Assembly: GCA_023423335.1 (NCBI GenBank) | Contig: JAFAFU010000030.1 | Coordinates: 124,001-188,000 of the forward strand | From: Bacillota bacterium | GTDB lineage: Bacteria > Bacillota > Clostridia > Lachnospirales > Lachnospiraceae | DNA: 64,000 nucleotides | Direction of reading: 5' to 3' | In this document: piece after piece, positions 15,804 to 24,203 of the stretch | Layout: every line of letters starts with the position of its first letter | How positions within the stretch are numbered: position 1 is the first letter of the stretch | Position numbers and translations under genes: made by a program | Notes under the pieces: generated by a model | Told to the model about the DNA's origin: nothing | Seen by the model: the letters and a program-made list of their open reading frames with translations, nothing else | Database searches by the model: none

Positions 15804-17633
15804 TTACTCCACCGTTACCGACTTCGCCAGGTTTCTCGGTTTATCCAGATCAATGCCCTTGCCCACAGCTACATAATAGGACAACAGCTGGAGCGGGATG
15901 ACTGCCAGTGAAGTGGCGAAATGCTGATCGGTTACAGGGATTTGAATCACCGTATCCAATACCTTGGCCGTTTCCTCATAGCCTTCATTGACAACTGCCA
16001 GTACCTTGGCGCCTCTGGACTGGACCTCCACGATATTGCTGACGGTCTTCTTATATAATTCCTCCTGGGTTAACAGTGCGGTTACCAGAGTTCCCTCTTC
16101 AATCAGGGCAATGGGACCGTGCTTTAATTCACCGGCAGGATATGCCTCGGAATGGATATAGGAGATTTCCTTCAGCTTCAGGGAGCCTTCCAGTGCGGTG
16201 GTATAATCAATGCCCCTTCCGATGAAGAAGCTGTCCTTGACTGCAACGAATTTGGAAGCAATATATTGAATCTGCTCCAGGTTCTTATCTAAAATCGTCT
16301 GAATCTGCTCCGGTAAAGCGATCAGCTTCTTTAACAGGGTCTGGAACTTCTCGGGGTATATGGTTCCACGGATCTTTCCAAAATGCATCGCAAGAAGATA
16401 AAGGGCGGACAGCTGTGTGGAATATGCCTTCGTGGTGGCTACAGCGATTTCCGGGCCTGCCCAGGTATACATCACATTGTCTGCTTCCCTGGCAATCGAG
16501 CTTCCCACTACATTGATGATGCCCAGAACCTTACAGCCCTGACGTTTCGCTTCTCTGAGTGCGGCAAGAGAATCTGCCGTCTCACCGGACTGGCTGATGA
16601 TGATGGTCAGATTATCCTCTGTGAGCAGCGGATTACGGTAACGAAATTCGGAAGCCAGATCCACTTCCACCGGAATTCTTGTGAGATCCTCTATCACATA
16701 TTTTCCCGTCATTCCGGTATGATATGCGGAGCCGCAGGCAACAATGAAGATCTTCTTCAGCTTCCTGATCTCCTCATCACTCATATGAAGCTCATCAATG
16801 ACGATATCATTATTCCTGATTCTCGGATGGATGGTATCTCTCACAGCCTTCGGCTGTTCAAAGATCTCCTTCAGCATGAAGTGCTCATAACCGCCCTTCT
16901 CCGCTGCAGTGATATCCCATTCCACCGTCGACACTGCCTTATCAACCGGCTCCAGGTCGGAATTATAGAACTTCACAGCATCTCTGGTTAACTGAACGAT
17001 CTCGCCATTCTCGATATAATATACATTTCTGGTATGCTTTAGGATTGCGGGAACGTCGGAAGCAATATAATTACCTTCCTTGGACACACCTACAATTAGC
17101 GGACTATCTTTTCTTACCGCATAGAATTCATCGGGGCGGTCATTAAAAATAATCCCCAAGGCATAAGAACCTTCCATCCTGGCCATCGCTTTGGTGATCG
17201 CAGTAAAAGCATCCCCCTCATAATAATGATCCAGCAGCTGGACAATTACCTCTGTATCGGTTTCGCTCTGGAATTGATAGCCCTTATCCAGCAAATACTT
17301 CTTAATCTTCAGGTAATTCTCAATAATCCCGTTATGTACAACCGCAATTGACTCGTTCGTATTGAAATGGGGATGGGAATTCATATCGGAGGGTGCCCCA
17401 TGGGTCGCCCATCTGGTATGGCCGATACCTACGGTTCCGGTCATGGTTTCACCGCCCTGGGTCAGGTCGCTTAAAACCTTCAATCTTCCCTTACATTTTG
17501 ATACATGTATTTTAGATCCGTCAGAAACAGCAAGACCGGCCGAATCATAGCCCCTGTATTCCAGTTTTGCCAATCCGTCCAGCAGAATGGGTGCTGCCTG
17601 TTTTTCCCCGATATAGCCGACTATTCCGCACAT
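15804..17633 (-). CDS. glmS: Glutamine--fructose-6-phosphate aminotransferase (isomerizing)
   Basis: The 609-residue enzyme makes glucosamine-6-phosphate from fructose-6-phosphate and glutamine, the first step to UDP-GlcNAc and peptidoglycan. The start MCGIVGYIG exposes the N-terminal nucleophile Cys after Met removal. The type II glutaminase domain spans about 2-220 (EYRGYDSAGLAV, THGAPSDMNSHPH). Two SIS domains follow, with CGSAYHTG and ISQSGETADSLAALR. The C-terminal tail LDKPRNLAKSVTVE is diagnostic. GGAG lies 8 bases before ATG 17633. No glmS ribozyme core (GCGCC...GACGAGG) was found in its leader. Confidence 0.97.
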   Translation of the reverse strand: MCGIVGYIGEKQAAPILLDGLAKLEYRGYDSAGLAVSDGSKIHVSKCKGRLKVLSDLTQGGETMTGTVGIGHTRWATHGAPSDMNSHPHFNTNESIAVVHNGIIENYLKIKKYLLDKGYQFQSETDTEVIVQLLDHYYEGDAFTAITKAMARMEGSYALGIIFNDRPDEFYAVRKDSPLIVGVSKEGNYIASDVPAILKHTRNVYYIENGEIVQLTRDAVKFYNSDLEPVDKAVSTVEWDITAAEKGGYEHFMLKEIFEQPKAVRDTIHPRIRNNDIVIDELHMSDEEIRKLKKIFIVACGSAYHTGMTGKYVIEDLTRIPVEVDLASEFRYRNPLLTEDNLTIIISQSGETADSLAALREAKRQGCKVLGIINVVGSSIAREADNVMYTWAGPEIAVATTKAYSTQLSALYLLAMHFGKIRGTIYPEKFQTLLKKLIALPEQIQTILDKNLEQIQYIASKFVAVKDSFFIGRGIDYTTALEGSLKLKEISYIHSEAYPAGELKHGPIALIEEGTLVTALLTQEELYKKTVSNIVEVQSRGAKVLAVVNEGYEETAKVLDTVIQIPVTDQHFATSLAVIPLQLLSYYVAVGKGIDLDKPRNLAKSVTVE

Positions 17634-17704
17634 ATAACCTATCTCCTTCTTAATTATTTATTATACTTTCTATCGTATTCCTGATATTCCGGAAAATAAT
17701 CTTG

Positions 17705-17830
17705 TCAAATAATATAAATCCTCGGCACTGCCGAAGCCAGCGAATATGCCTGCCCTTTGCCTTCGTTTGTATCTTCCGGGCATAAATTGCAAAGAATGGC
17801 TGCTTCTGCTATTCTTCCAATGGCTTGCAT
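17705..17830 (-). CDS. Possible 41-residue leader ORF in the glmS 5' region
   Basis: The frame ATG 17830 to TGA 17705 encodes MQAIGRIAEAAILCNLCPED and continues with TNEGKGQAYSLASAVPRIYII. It lies wholly between the predicted glmS promoter and the glmS start. There is no good ribosome site, so expression is doubtful; it may be a relic of a longer gene or chance. Confidence 0.2.
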   Translation of the reverse strand: MQAIGRIAEAAILCNLCPEDTNEGKGQAYSLASAVPRIYII

Positions 17831-17864
17831 GATTTTTGCGAGACTATTAATATCTTTTCCCGTT

Positions 17865-17893
17865 ATAGTAACACATAATTAATCCCTTGTCAC
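17865..17893 (-). promoter_or_regulatory. Candidate glmS promoter
   Basis: On the minus strand GTGACA (17893-17888) and TACTAT (17870-17865) are 17 bp apart. This implies a leader of about 225 nt. The 315-bp gap between topB and glmS also holds the small frame at 17705-17830 and a CGGCACTGCCG palindrome near 17723. Confidence 0.45.
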
Positions 17894-17948
17894 TAATCCG
17901 GAATAATAAAATTATCAATATGCAATGGCAAATACTGCTACGCTTGTA

Positions 17949-20099
17949 CTACTTACGATAATAGGAGGCCGCCTCCTTAAAAAGTCCTGTCAGCGCCATC
18001 TGATTATTCAAAGCCTTTACACCGGTAACCATACGTCCGACAAAGCCTTCCAGCTTATCCATATACTCCTCGGTGGTTATCTGCCCTTCCGCCACATAGG
18101 TAAGGCCCTTCTCCCAGCTGGCGGTCAGTTCCGCATTCAGCATGGATTTAATGGATGCATTCACCACCTCATAAATCAGCTCTCCTAACAGAGTCGGCGT
18201 GATCATCTGCGTCTTCTTATTCAGACTCAGATAAGTTATTTTAATCAATTTATTTAAAATCTCAGCCCGTGTCGCACTGGTACCGATACCGCTGCCCTTG
18301 ATCTGCGCTCTGAGCTCCTCATCCTCAATCAGCTGTCCTGCATTCTCCATGGCAAGAATCAAAGTACCCGAGCTGTAGCGCTTCGGCGGAGCCGTCTCGC
18401 CCTCCTTGATATTCAAAGCCTTGACCGGAAGCTGCATTCCCTTCTTCAGATTCATGATGGCTTGCAGATCGGACTGATCCGGGCTCTCTTCCTCCCCGCT
18501 GTCCTCTCCGGTATCCTTTTCCCCGGAGCCGCCTCTGGCTCTTCTCTCGGAAGAATTTCCGAGCACTTTAAGATACCCCTCCTTTTCCAGTACACGGAAG
18601 GTAGCAAAAAAGCACTCCTTCTTAATCCTGGCGGTGATCCCCACCTTGCGGTATTCCGCTGCCGGATAGAAAATACACAGGAAACGCTTCACGATTGCTT
18701 CATATACACGGGCTGCCGTCGGTGACACACTGCCAAGAGCATTCAACCCCTGTCCGGTCGGGATGATGGCATAATGGTCCGTGATCTGACTGTCATTCAC
18801 ATACCGGGTCCTGGCTATATTCTTATAGGAGCCCATCTCCAGAATCTCCTCGGCAAATACCCTGGCATTATTTAAGTTCTTCAGTCCGCCGATGTTTTTA
18901 CCGATTTCCTTTGCAACTGCCGTGGACAGCACTCTGGCATCCGTTCTTGGATAGGTCACCAGCTTTTTCTCATATAGCTCCTGGGCAATCTTTAAGGTCT
19001 CATCGGGGCTGATCTTGAATATCCTGGCACAGTCATTCTGCAGCTCCGCCAGATTATATAATAAGGGAGGATTCTTATTCTCCTTCTTCTTCTCCATCTG
19101 AATTATCTCAGCAAGCAGCTGAATTTGAGGGGACGACCCCGTCAGATACGTCTGGATTTCAGACTGCCCTTCGGGAAGTCCGGGCCGGTCTCCTTCTTTA
19201 TTGCTGTCCGATATAGCGGTCCAGGTGCCATCCTCGTTCATGACCGGTATATCACCGACCAAGGCGGCGATCAGCTTTATCGCGGAAGGCTTCTCGTAGA
19301 AACCATTTTCCTTATACAATAACGGGGAATTAAAATAGTCCGAGCCTTCCACTGCTTTAAATTCTGCCGCAAAATCCTTCTCCCCGGCACCAAGCTGTGA
19401 TATCACCCGGTAAAATGGGGTCTTGACGAAGTTCCTGACTTCCCTCTCACGCCTTACGACCATCCCCAGTACGCAGGTCATAACTCTGCCTACCGAGATG
19501 GCAGACCATTGGCCGGAGTTTAAGAACTTCTGCACTTCGTTCCCGTATTTTAAGGTAAGAATTCTGGAGAAATTGATCCCCATCAGGTAATCTTCCTTTG
19601 CCCTTAAGTAAGCTGCATCGGAGAGATGATCATAAGCGGACAGGGACTTCGCTTCTTTGATCCCCCGAAGGATTTCCTCCTCTGTCTGGGAATCGATCCA
19701 GACACGTTTCCTGGTCTTGGCTGCAGGTACCTTAGCCGCCTGCTCAACAAGACGGTATATGTATTCTCCCTCACGCCCGGAGTCCGTGCATACGTAAATG
19801 GTATCCACATCCTTACGGTTTAGCAGCTCCCTGACGATACCGAATTGTTTTTTCACACTTGGAATAACCTCATACAGAAATTCCTTCGGCAGAAAGGGCA
19901 GCGTCTCCATCGTCCATTTTTTCAGTGCCGGATTATAAACCTCCGGGTAGCTCATGGTGACCAGATGACCCACACACCAGGTCACGACCGCACTCTCAGA
20001 TTCTATGTAACCGTCCCTTTTACTTCCGGATATTTTAAGTGCTTTGGCAAATTCCGCCGCGACACTGGGCTTTTCCGCAATATATAAACTTTTAGACAT
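17949..20099 (-). CDS. topB: DNA topoisomerase III (type IA)
   Basis: The 716-residue enzyme relaxes and decatenates DNA by single-strand passage. The Toprim domain carries EKPS (Glu9) and TDSGREGE (Asp106, Glu110, Glu112); the catalytic tyrosine is Tyr383 in TYPRTD. Compared with the usual TopB layout there is an extra Asp/Gly/Ser-rich stretch at about 285-335 and an acidic low-complexity insert at about 530-560 (GEKDTGEDSGEEESPDQSD). No C-terminal zinc motifs are present. The ribosome site is GGGAAG. It is transcribed alone, toward glmS. Confidence 0.95.
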   Translation of the reverse strand: MSKSLYIAEKPSVAAEFAKALKISGSKRDGYIESESAVVTWCVGHLVTMSYPEVYNPALKKWTMETLPFLPKEFLYEVIPSVKKQFGIVRELLNRKDVDTIYVCTDSGREGEYIYRLVEQAAKVPAAKTRKRVWIDSQTEEEILRGIKEAKSLSAYDHLSDAAYLRAKEDYLMGINFSRILTLKYGNEVQKFLNSGQWSAISVGRVMTCVLGMVVRREREVRNFVKTPFYRVISQLGAGEKDFAAEFKAVEGSDYFNSPLLYKENGFYEKPSAIKLIAALVGDIPVMNEDGTWTAISDSNKEGDRPGLPEGQSEIQTYLTGSSPQIQLLAEIIQMEKKKENKNPPLLYNLAELQNDCARIFKISPDETLKIAQELYEKKLVTYPRTDARVLSTAVAKEIGKNIGGLKNLNNARVFAEEILEMGSYKNIARTRYVNDSQITDHYAIIPTGQGLNALGSVSPTAARVYEAIVKRFLCIFYPAAEYRKVGITARIKKECFFATFRVLEKEGYLKVLGNSSERRARGGSGEKDTGEDSGEEESPDQSDLQAIMNLKKGMQLPVKALNIKEGETAPPKRYSSGTLILAMENAGQLIEDEELRAQIKGSGIGTSATRAEILNKLIKITYLSLNKKTQMITPTLLGELIYEVVNASIKSMLNAELTASWEKGLTYVAEGQITTEEYMDKLEGFVGRMVTGVKALNNQMALTGLFKEAASYYRK

Positions 20100-20127
20100 C
20101 TCTTCCCAACTTTCTTTTCTTCCTCAC

Positions 20128-20148
20128 AAAAGCGCATCAAACGCTTTT
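20128..20148. other. Small hairpin with T-run upstream of topB
   Basis: AAAAGCG and CGCTTTT pair over CATCAAA, with seven T on the plus strand. It lies about 30 bases upstream of the topB ATG and reads best as a plus-strand terminator, though no plus-strand gene precedes it. On the topB transcript it would be a leader hairpin. Confidence 0.4.
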
Positions 20149-20269
20149 TTTCCTCTTAAGTGGATTTATATATATCCGTAAATTCGGATATTATAAGTAT
20201 ACCTTAAAAGTACGGATACGACAAACATTAATTCATTGGTTAATTCAGAGAATATTCTTATTATTTTTA

Positions 20270-20298
20270 TTGAATAATGATATCGTTTCGTATACAAT
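20270..20298 (+). promoter_or_regulatory. Promoter of the degV-like gene
   Basis: TTGAAT (20270-20275), a 17-bp spacer and TACAAT (20293-20298) lie about 50 bp before the start codon. Confidence 0.6.
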
Positions 20299-20346
20299 AG
20301 ATGTAGTATTGAAAACTACTTTATAAGGTGTGATTAGGAGGAAACT

Positions 20347-21234
20347 ATGAAGGCATACCAAATATTCAGTGATTCAGCATGTGATTTACCTGACAGCTTA
20401 TTAACGGAATATCGTATCGGACTTATTCCCTTTTACGTAAGCTTTGATCAGGAGACTTATTATAAGGAAAACATTGATATAACCAAAGAATCCTTTTATG
20501 AAACCCTTACTTCCAAACGTATTTTTTCTAAAACCTCTCTGCCTTCGGTACAGGACTATATCAGCTCCTTCCGTCCGGCATTGAAGGCGGGCAATGATAT
20601 TATCTGCCTATGCCTGACCCAGAAATTCAGCGGCTCCTATCAGTCTGCGGTTAATGCAAAGCATATTCTGGAGGAACAATACCCGGAGGCGGCGATCCAC
20701 ATTATCGACAGTATCCAGGCTACCGGAGGGCAGGGCATCCTGCTGCTGCAAATGGCTGAGATGAAGCGGGCGGGCAAATCCGCAGAGGAAGTCGTCGAAA
20801 TCACAAACAAACTAAAGGCTACTGCCCGAATTATGTTTACCGTTGATACTCTGGAGTATCTGGCCCAAGGAAGAAGAATCGGGAAGGTTATCGCTCTTGC
20901 TAAGGATATGCTGGACTTAAAGCCCTTAATCCAGTTAAGGGAAGCCGAATTGATTCCCTATTCCAACATCCGGGGCCGTAAAAAGTCCCTGGATAAGGTA
21001 TTCGGGATGGTAGAGGAATATTTTAGGGAATATAATGAGAATCCGGCAGATTATGATTTCTGTATCGCCGATGCAACCACTCCGGAGGATGCAACGGTTC
21101 TGCAAAGACACATTGAGAAATTCACCGGCTGCAGCATCCCTTATCCTATCTTCCGAATCGGTGTTACGATCGGCACCTACACGGGTCCGGGCGCTCTGGG
21201 AATCTGTTTTGTCAAAAAATATGACCGGATTTGA
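20347..21234 (+). CDS. DegV family fatty-acid-binding protein
   Basis: The 295-residue protein has the DegV/EDD fold. IFSDSACDLP opens it, KTSLPSVQDY follows near residue 62, KFSGSYQSA marks the fatty-acid carboxylate site near residue 94, and DTLEYLAQGRRIGK is the family hallmark near 172. DegV proteins bind a long-chain fatty acid; in Firmicutes they present it to the FakA kinase. GGAGG stands 6-7 bases before ATG 20347. A LUD-domain gene follows 73 bp downstream on the same strand. No fakA gene is nearby. Confidence 0.93.
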   Translation: MKAYQIFSDSACDLPDSLLTEYRIGLIPFYVSFDQETYYKENIDITKESFYETLTSKRIFSKTSLPSVQDYISSFRPALKAGNDIICLCLTQKFSGSYQSAVNAKHILEEQYPEAAIHIIDSIQATGGQGILLLQMAEMKRAGKSAEEVVEITNKLKATARIMFTVDTLEYLAQGRRIGKVIALAKDMLDLKPLIQLREAELIPYSNIRGRKKSLDKVFGMVEEYFREYNENPADYDFCIADATTPEDATVLQRHIEKFTGCSIPYPIFRIGVTIGTYTGPGALGICFVKKYDRI

Positions 21235-21307
21235 CCGGTGCTAATAGATTTCGGCAGCCATCCGGATAAAGTCATGGATATCTGCCATATTAAAGGAGGA
21301 TTCCAAC

Positions 21308-21943
21308 ATGTCAGCAAAATCTACTTATTATGAAAATCTATCGGACAGCCTGATCGAGAAATTTAATAAGCGGGGAATTGAAGGCTATTACCGTGAGAAC
21401 GGGATGGATGCTCTGCTTATGGCAAAGCGTTTCCTGACACCCGGCTGCTCCGTTTCCTGGGGCGGGTCGGAAACCCTGGAGGAGATAGGCCTGATCGAAG
21501 AACTGAAAGCATCGGATTACATACTGTATGACCGCCATAGTGCCAAGACTCCGGAGGAGGCCTCACTCATGTACAGTAAAATCGTTACTGCCGATTATTA
21601 CTTCATGAGCTCCAATGCCATCACCCTGGATGGGCAGCTGGTCAATATTGATGGGAAAGGCAACCGGGTTGCCTGTCTGATTACGGGACCGAAGAATGTT
21701 ATCATCATCGCCGGTATGAATAAGATCGTTACTGACGTTAACACCGGCATTGAACGGGTGCGTAATATAGCAGCCCCGCCGAATAATATCCGGCTAAACA
21801 ATAATACTCCTTGTGCGGAGCTGGGAAAATGTACAAACTGCCTGGTGGATGATTGCATCTGCTGTGAAATCGTCATTACCAGAAAGTCTAAGATATCCGG
21901 CCGCATCAAGGTCATCCTGGTCGGGGAAGAATTGGGCTTTTAG
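21308..21943 (+). CDS. LUD-domain (lactate-utilisation-like, LutC/DUF162) protein
   Basis: The 211-residue cytoplasmic protein has the LUD domain throughout: GCSVSWGGSETLEEIGL near residue 50, YDRHSAKTPEE near 74, and DVNTGIERVRNIAAPPNN near 145. A Cys-rich segment (CAELGKCTNCLVDDCICC) at about 172-190 may bind a metal or Fe-S cluster, which is typical for the clostridial single-domain branch rather than for LutB/LutC. No lutA or lutB partner is present. AAAGGAGG precedes ATG 21308. The substrate is unknown. Confidence 0.85.
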   Translation: MSAKSTYYENLSDSLIEKFNKRGIEGYYRENGMDALLMAKRFLTPGCSVSWGGSETLEEIGLIEELKASDYILYDRHSAKTPEEASLMYSKIVTADYYFMSSNAITLDGQLVNIDGKGNRVACLITGPKNVIIIAGMNKIVTDVNTGIERVRNIAAPPNNIRLNNNTPCAELGKCTNCLVDDCICCEIVITRKSKISGRIKVILVGEELGF

Positions 21944-22033
21944 GCTTGGCTGAGAAAGTACGAATGAAAATGAATAAGAACTAATATTATATAGCAAGAT
22001 AATACAAATAAGAATGAAGAAAGGATGATTGCC

Positions 22034-22207
22034 ATGTCAAAGATTGATAACGCAAATCCGATAGATCTTAGTACCTCAGTTACCGTTACGGTGGACGTTA
22101 CGAAGATCGTGAAATATGTTTGCTGTGCCGGTGTTTTTATCGTTGGAATTATCTTCGGTACCAAGTGCTGCCACAAAATGATACAGGAAGGAATCTTTAA
22201 ACTCTAA
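22034..22207 (+). CDS. Small single-span membrane protein, unknown
   Basis: The protein has 57 residues from ATG 22034, which has GAAAGGA 8 bases upstream; an ATG three codons earlier overlaps that site. A polar Val/Thr-rich start (STSVTVTVDVTKI) precedes one hydrophobic segment (YVCCAGVFIVGIIFG) and a short KCCHKMIQEG tail. Two Cys pairs lie at each membrane edge. I do not recognise the family. Confidence 0.6.
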   Translation: MSKIDNANPIDLSTSVTVTVDVTKIVKYVCCAGVFIVGIIFGTKCCHKMIQEGIFKL

Positions 22208-22276
22208 TTCCGTCCGGTTCAAGGGACAGCGGCTAATTACGGTATATCTGGTTGGAGGTATAATGACTGTATTTTC

Positions 22277-22375
22277 GGTATACCCAGGCGGAGTCATATG
22301 AATATTCCGTTATAATTCTTAGGCAGTACTAAAATTATAAAAGTCATTCTCATATGGCTCCACTCTGGGTATACC
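22277..22375. repeat. 99-bp imperfect palindrome (MITE-like)
   Basis: The ends GGTATACCCAG and CTGGGTATACC are perfectly inverted. Inside, GGAGTCATATGA pairs with TCATATGGCTCC and TTATAATT with AATTATAA. Nearly the whole segment folds into one hairpin with a short loop. It lies between two small membrane-protein genes and has no coding capacity. It could be a non-autonomous mobile palindrome or a very stable RNA hairpin. Confidence 0.7.
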
Positions 22376-22440
22376 TGCTTATTCGCGCGAATTCCAGCAC
22401 AGGTATATTATCAGATGCACTATTTTTATGAGGTTACTAT

Positions 22441-22719
22441 ATGAAAAAATTAAAGACCAGACGAATTATCTTAAATATTATTCTTTTATTTCAATTAATA
22501 CCATTATCCATGTCATACTTCGGCAATTTTCATAATGACATAATGTTGAATGTATTTCTTCTTAATATGTTATCCTTCATAATCATCCCCCTCGTAAATA
22601 TTTTTTTAGAGGTAAAAATTATGTTCATGGCGAAAATAAATATCCTTTCCGTAAGCCTTATTCTATTTAATATTCTAATGTTTTTTATCTCTGCATTTCA
22701 CTATGGCGGAAAATATTAA
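22441..22719 (+). CDS. Small three-span membrane protein, unknown
   Basis: The 92-residue hydrophobic protein has three predicted membrane segments (about 9-26, 34-58 and 66-86) and basic residues MKKLKTRR at the N-terminus. GAGG lies about 7 bases before ATG 22441. It directly follows the 99-bp palindrome. No family is recognised. Confidence 0.6.
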   Translation: MKKLKTRRIILNIILLFQLIPLSMSYFGNFHNDIMLNVFLLNMLSFIIIPLVNIFLEVKIMFMAKINILSVSLILFNILMFFISAFHYGGKY

Positions 22720-22900
22720 GCACCTAAGTACCCCTAATTATGCTCTCAGATTTCACCCGGTAAAATTATCCGCTTTTGTGCGTTCAGCAAAAAAGATGGT
22801 AATTTCAAGCCATATGCAATATAATTATTATATCAATACAGATGTAAATCGTTTTGGAAACTGATTATGTGTATCGGATTTGTATCGGGAGGTGACCGGA

Positions 22901-23347
22901 ATGGGTTGGATTAATTTATATGGGTTGATAATCGTTGTTCTAATACTTCTTCCAAACATCTTATACGCGATTAAACGTAAAATTACCGAAAATAAGTGTC
23001 ATAATAAAGCCATGAACATCACCGAACAGATAGGAAGATACGGTTCCATGTTTACGATGGTGTTTAACATCGGCTTCTATGAATTCGGCTTCCCTTCAAA
23101 AACCGTCTTCGACGTATGGTTGATCAGTACTGTGCTGTTATTGTTACTATATTGGTTCGGCTGGCTTTTCTATTTTGATTCAACGCAATTCTTTGCTGCA
23201 ATGCTGCTTGCAATTATCCCAAGTATCCTATTTGTATCCAATGGTTTCTTACTTGGGAATTGGTTACTTCTGATATTTGGCTCCATCTTTTCTGTGGGAC
23301 ATATCTATGTTACTTACCAAAATAGCAGGACAACCGAAGCGCAATGA
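22901..23347 (+). CDS. Membrane protein of unknown function, 4-5 spans
   Basis: The protein has 148 residues from ATG 22901, which has GGAGGTG 7 bases upstream; the longer frame from 22880 includes that site. Four or five hydrophobic segments start with LYGLIIVVLILLPNILYAIK. A central NITEQIGRYGSMFTMVFNIGFYEFGFPS segment resembles uncharacterised clostridial membrane proteins, but I cannot name a family. It is convergent with the zinc-ribbon gene downstream. Confidence 0.7.
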   Translation: MGWINLYGLIIVVLILLPNILYAIKRKITENKCHNKAMNITEQIGRYGSMFTMVFNIGFYEFGFPSKTVFDVWLISTVLLLLLYWFGWLFYFDSTQFFAAMLLAIIPSILFVSNGFLLGNWLLLIFGSIFSVGHIYVTYQNSRTTEAQ

Positions 23348-23368
23348 ACCTGTGGTGATACAAATGTA

Positions 23369-24124
23369 TTATTTACATAAGGCGGCAAAGTCTTTTTCAT
23401 TTATGTTCCGACGGACCAATTTCCATAAAGCCTCTTTCGGATCCCCGTGAAAATGCAGTCCATTTACTTCCTTCCTCCATTGTCCGGCCGTACAGTAGAG
23501 ATAGCTATACCAGTTGGCATTCAATCTTTTCCCTGCACAGGCTGTGATATATAAATTTTCCAGCAGGAAATCAAAGGCTTTATCAAATGACTTTTTATCC
23601 ATCTGCAATTCCTGTTTCACTTCATCCTTATCTGCCATTGGATGCTTTCTGACAGCATCAAGGATTGCTGCGGCCTCCGGATAGAGCTCTTTACCGGTCT
23701 TTATTCTGCATAGAAGCTGGTATGCCTTCACGGACAAATAGGTTGATCTCTTTTTGAAGACCTTACAATAGAACACCTGATGCAGTTCGATTAGTCCGAT
23801 TATGTTCTCCATATTATATCCCAGTCCGCAAAGAGAAGGCAGCTCATCATTTACATTACATAGCAGGATTCCGTTCTCATCAATATAATCCTGTAGTTCT
23901 TGTTGTCTTGCATTATTATATTGATGGAACATATCCGTTCTTACCACCCTGGAATGCAGGAGGCTGCCGCAGTCCTTACACAGGAGATGCTCGATATTCG
24001 AGCAGTCCGCGGCAGATTGGTATGCATACAGGTCCGCGTACATCTGTCCGTTTCCCAACTGGTATCCTACTCCGATATTACTGCTGCCGCAGAAAGGGCA
24101 CAGATTGATATTGACCTGCTTCAT
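23369..24124 (-). CDS. Zinc-ribbon, winged-helix-like protein of unknown function
   Basis: The 251-residue protein begins with a rubredoxin-like zinc knuckle pair, CPFCGS (9-14) and CKDCGS (49-54). A helical middle follows. The C-terminal part (about 150-250), DAVRKHPMADKDEVKQEL... ending VRRNINEKDFAALCK, resembles the winged-helix region found in AlkZ-related proteins. GGAGGTAATGGAG precedes ATG 24124. It is probably cytoplasmic. A nucleic-acid-binding role is a guess from the zinc ribbon and helical repeats. Confidence 0.65.
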   Translation of the reverse strand: MKQVNINLCPFCGSSNIGVGYQLGNGQMYADLYAYQSAADCSNIEHLLCKDCGSLLHSRVVRTDMFHQYNNARQQELQDYIDENGILLCNVNDELPSLCGLGYNMENIIGLIELHQVFYCKVFKKRSTYLSVKAYQLLCRIKTGKELYPEAAAILDAVRKHPMADKDEVKQELQMDKKSFDKAFDFLLENLYITACAGKRLNANWYSYLYCTAGQWRKEVNGLHFHGDPKEALWKLVRRNINEKDFAALCK

Positions 24125-24203
24125 ACTCCATTACCTCCGCATATTTATGTGCTTCTTATGCTGGTATTATATAATATAAATTACTTTTTTGTATAGCTTT
24201 TTG

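Noticed and set aside
17634..17893. glmS ribozyme
   Set aside because: The conserved cleavage-site GCGCC and the GACGAGG core are not found on the relevant strand, although a computed covariance search would be decisive.
23369..24124. Toxin, phage or transposase gene suggested by the zinc ribbon
   Set aside because: No catalytic motif of such families is seen; it is kept as a protein of unknown function.
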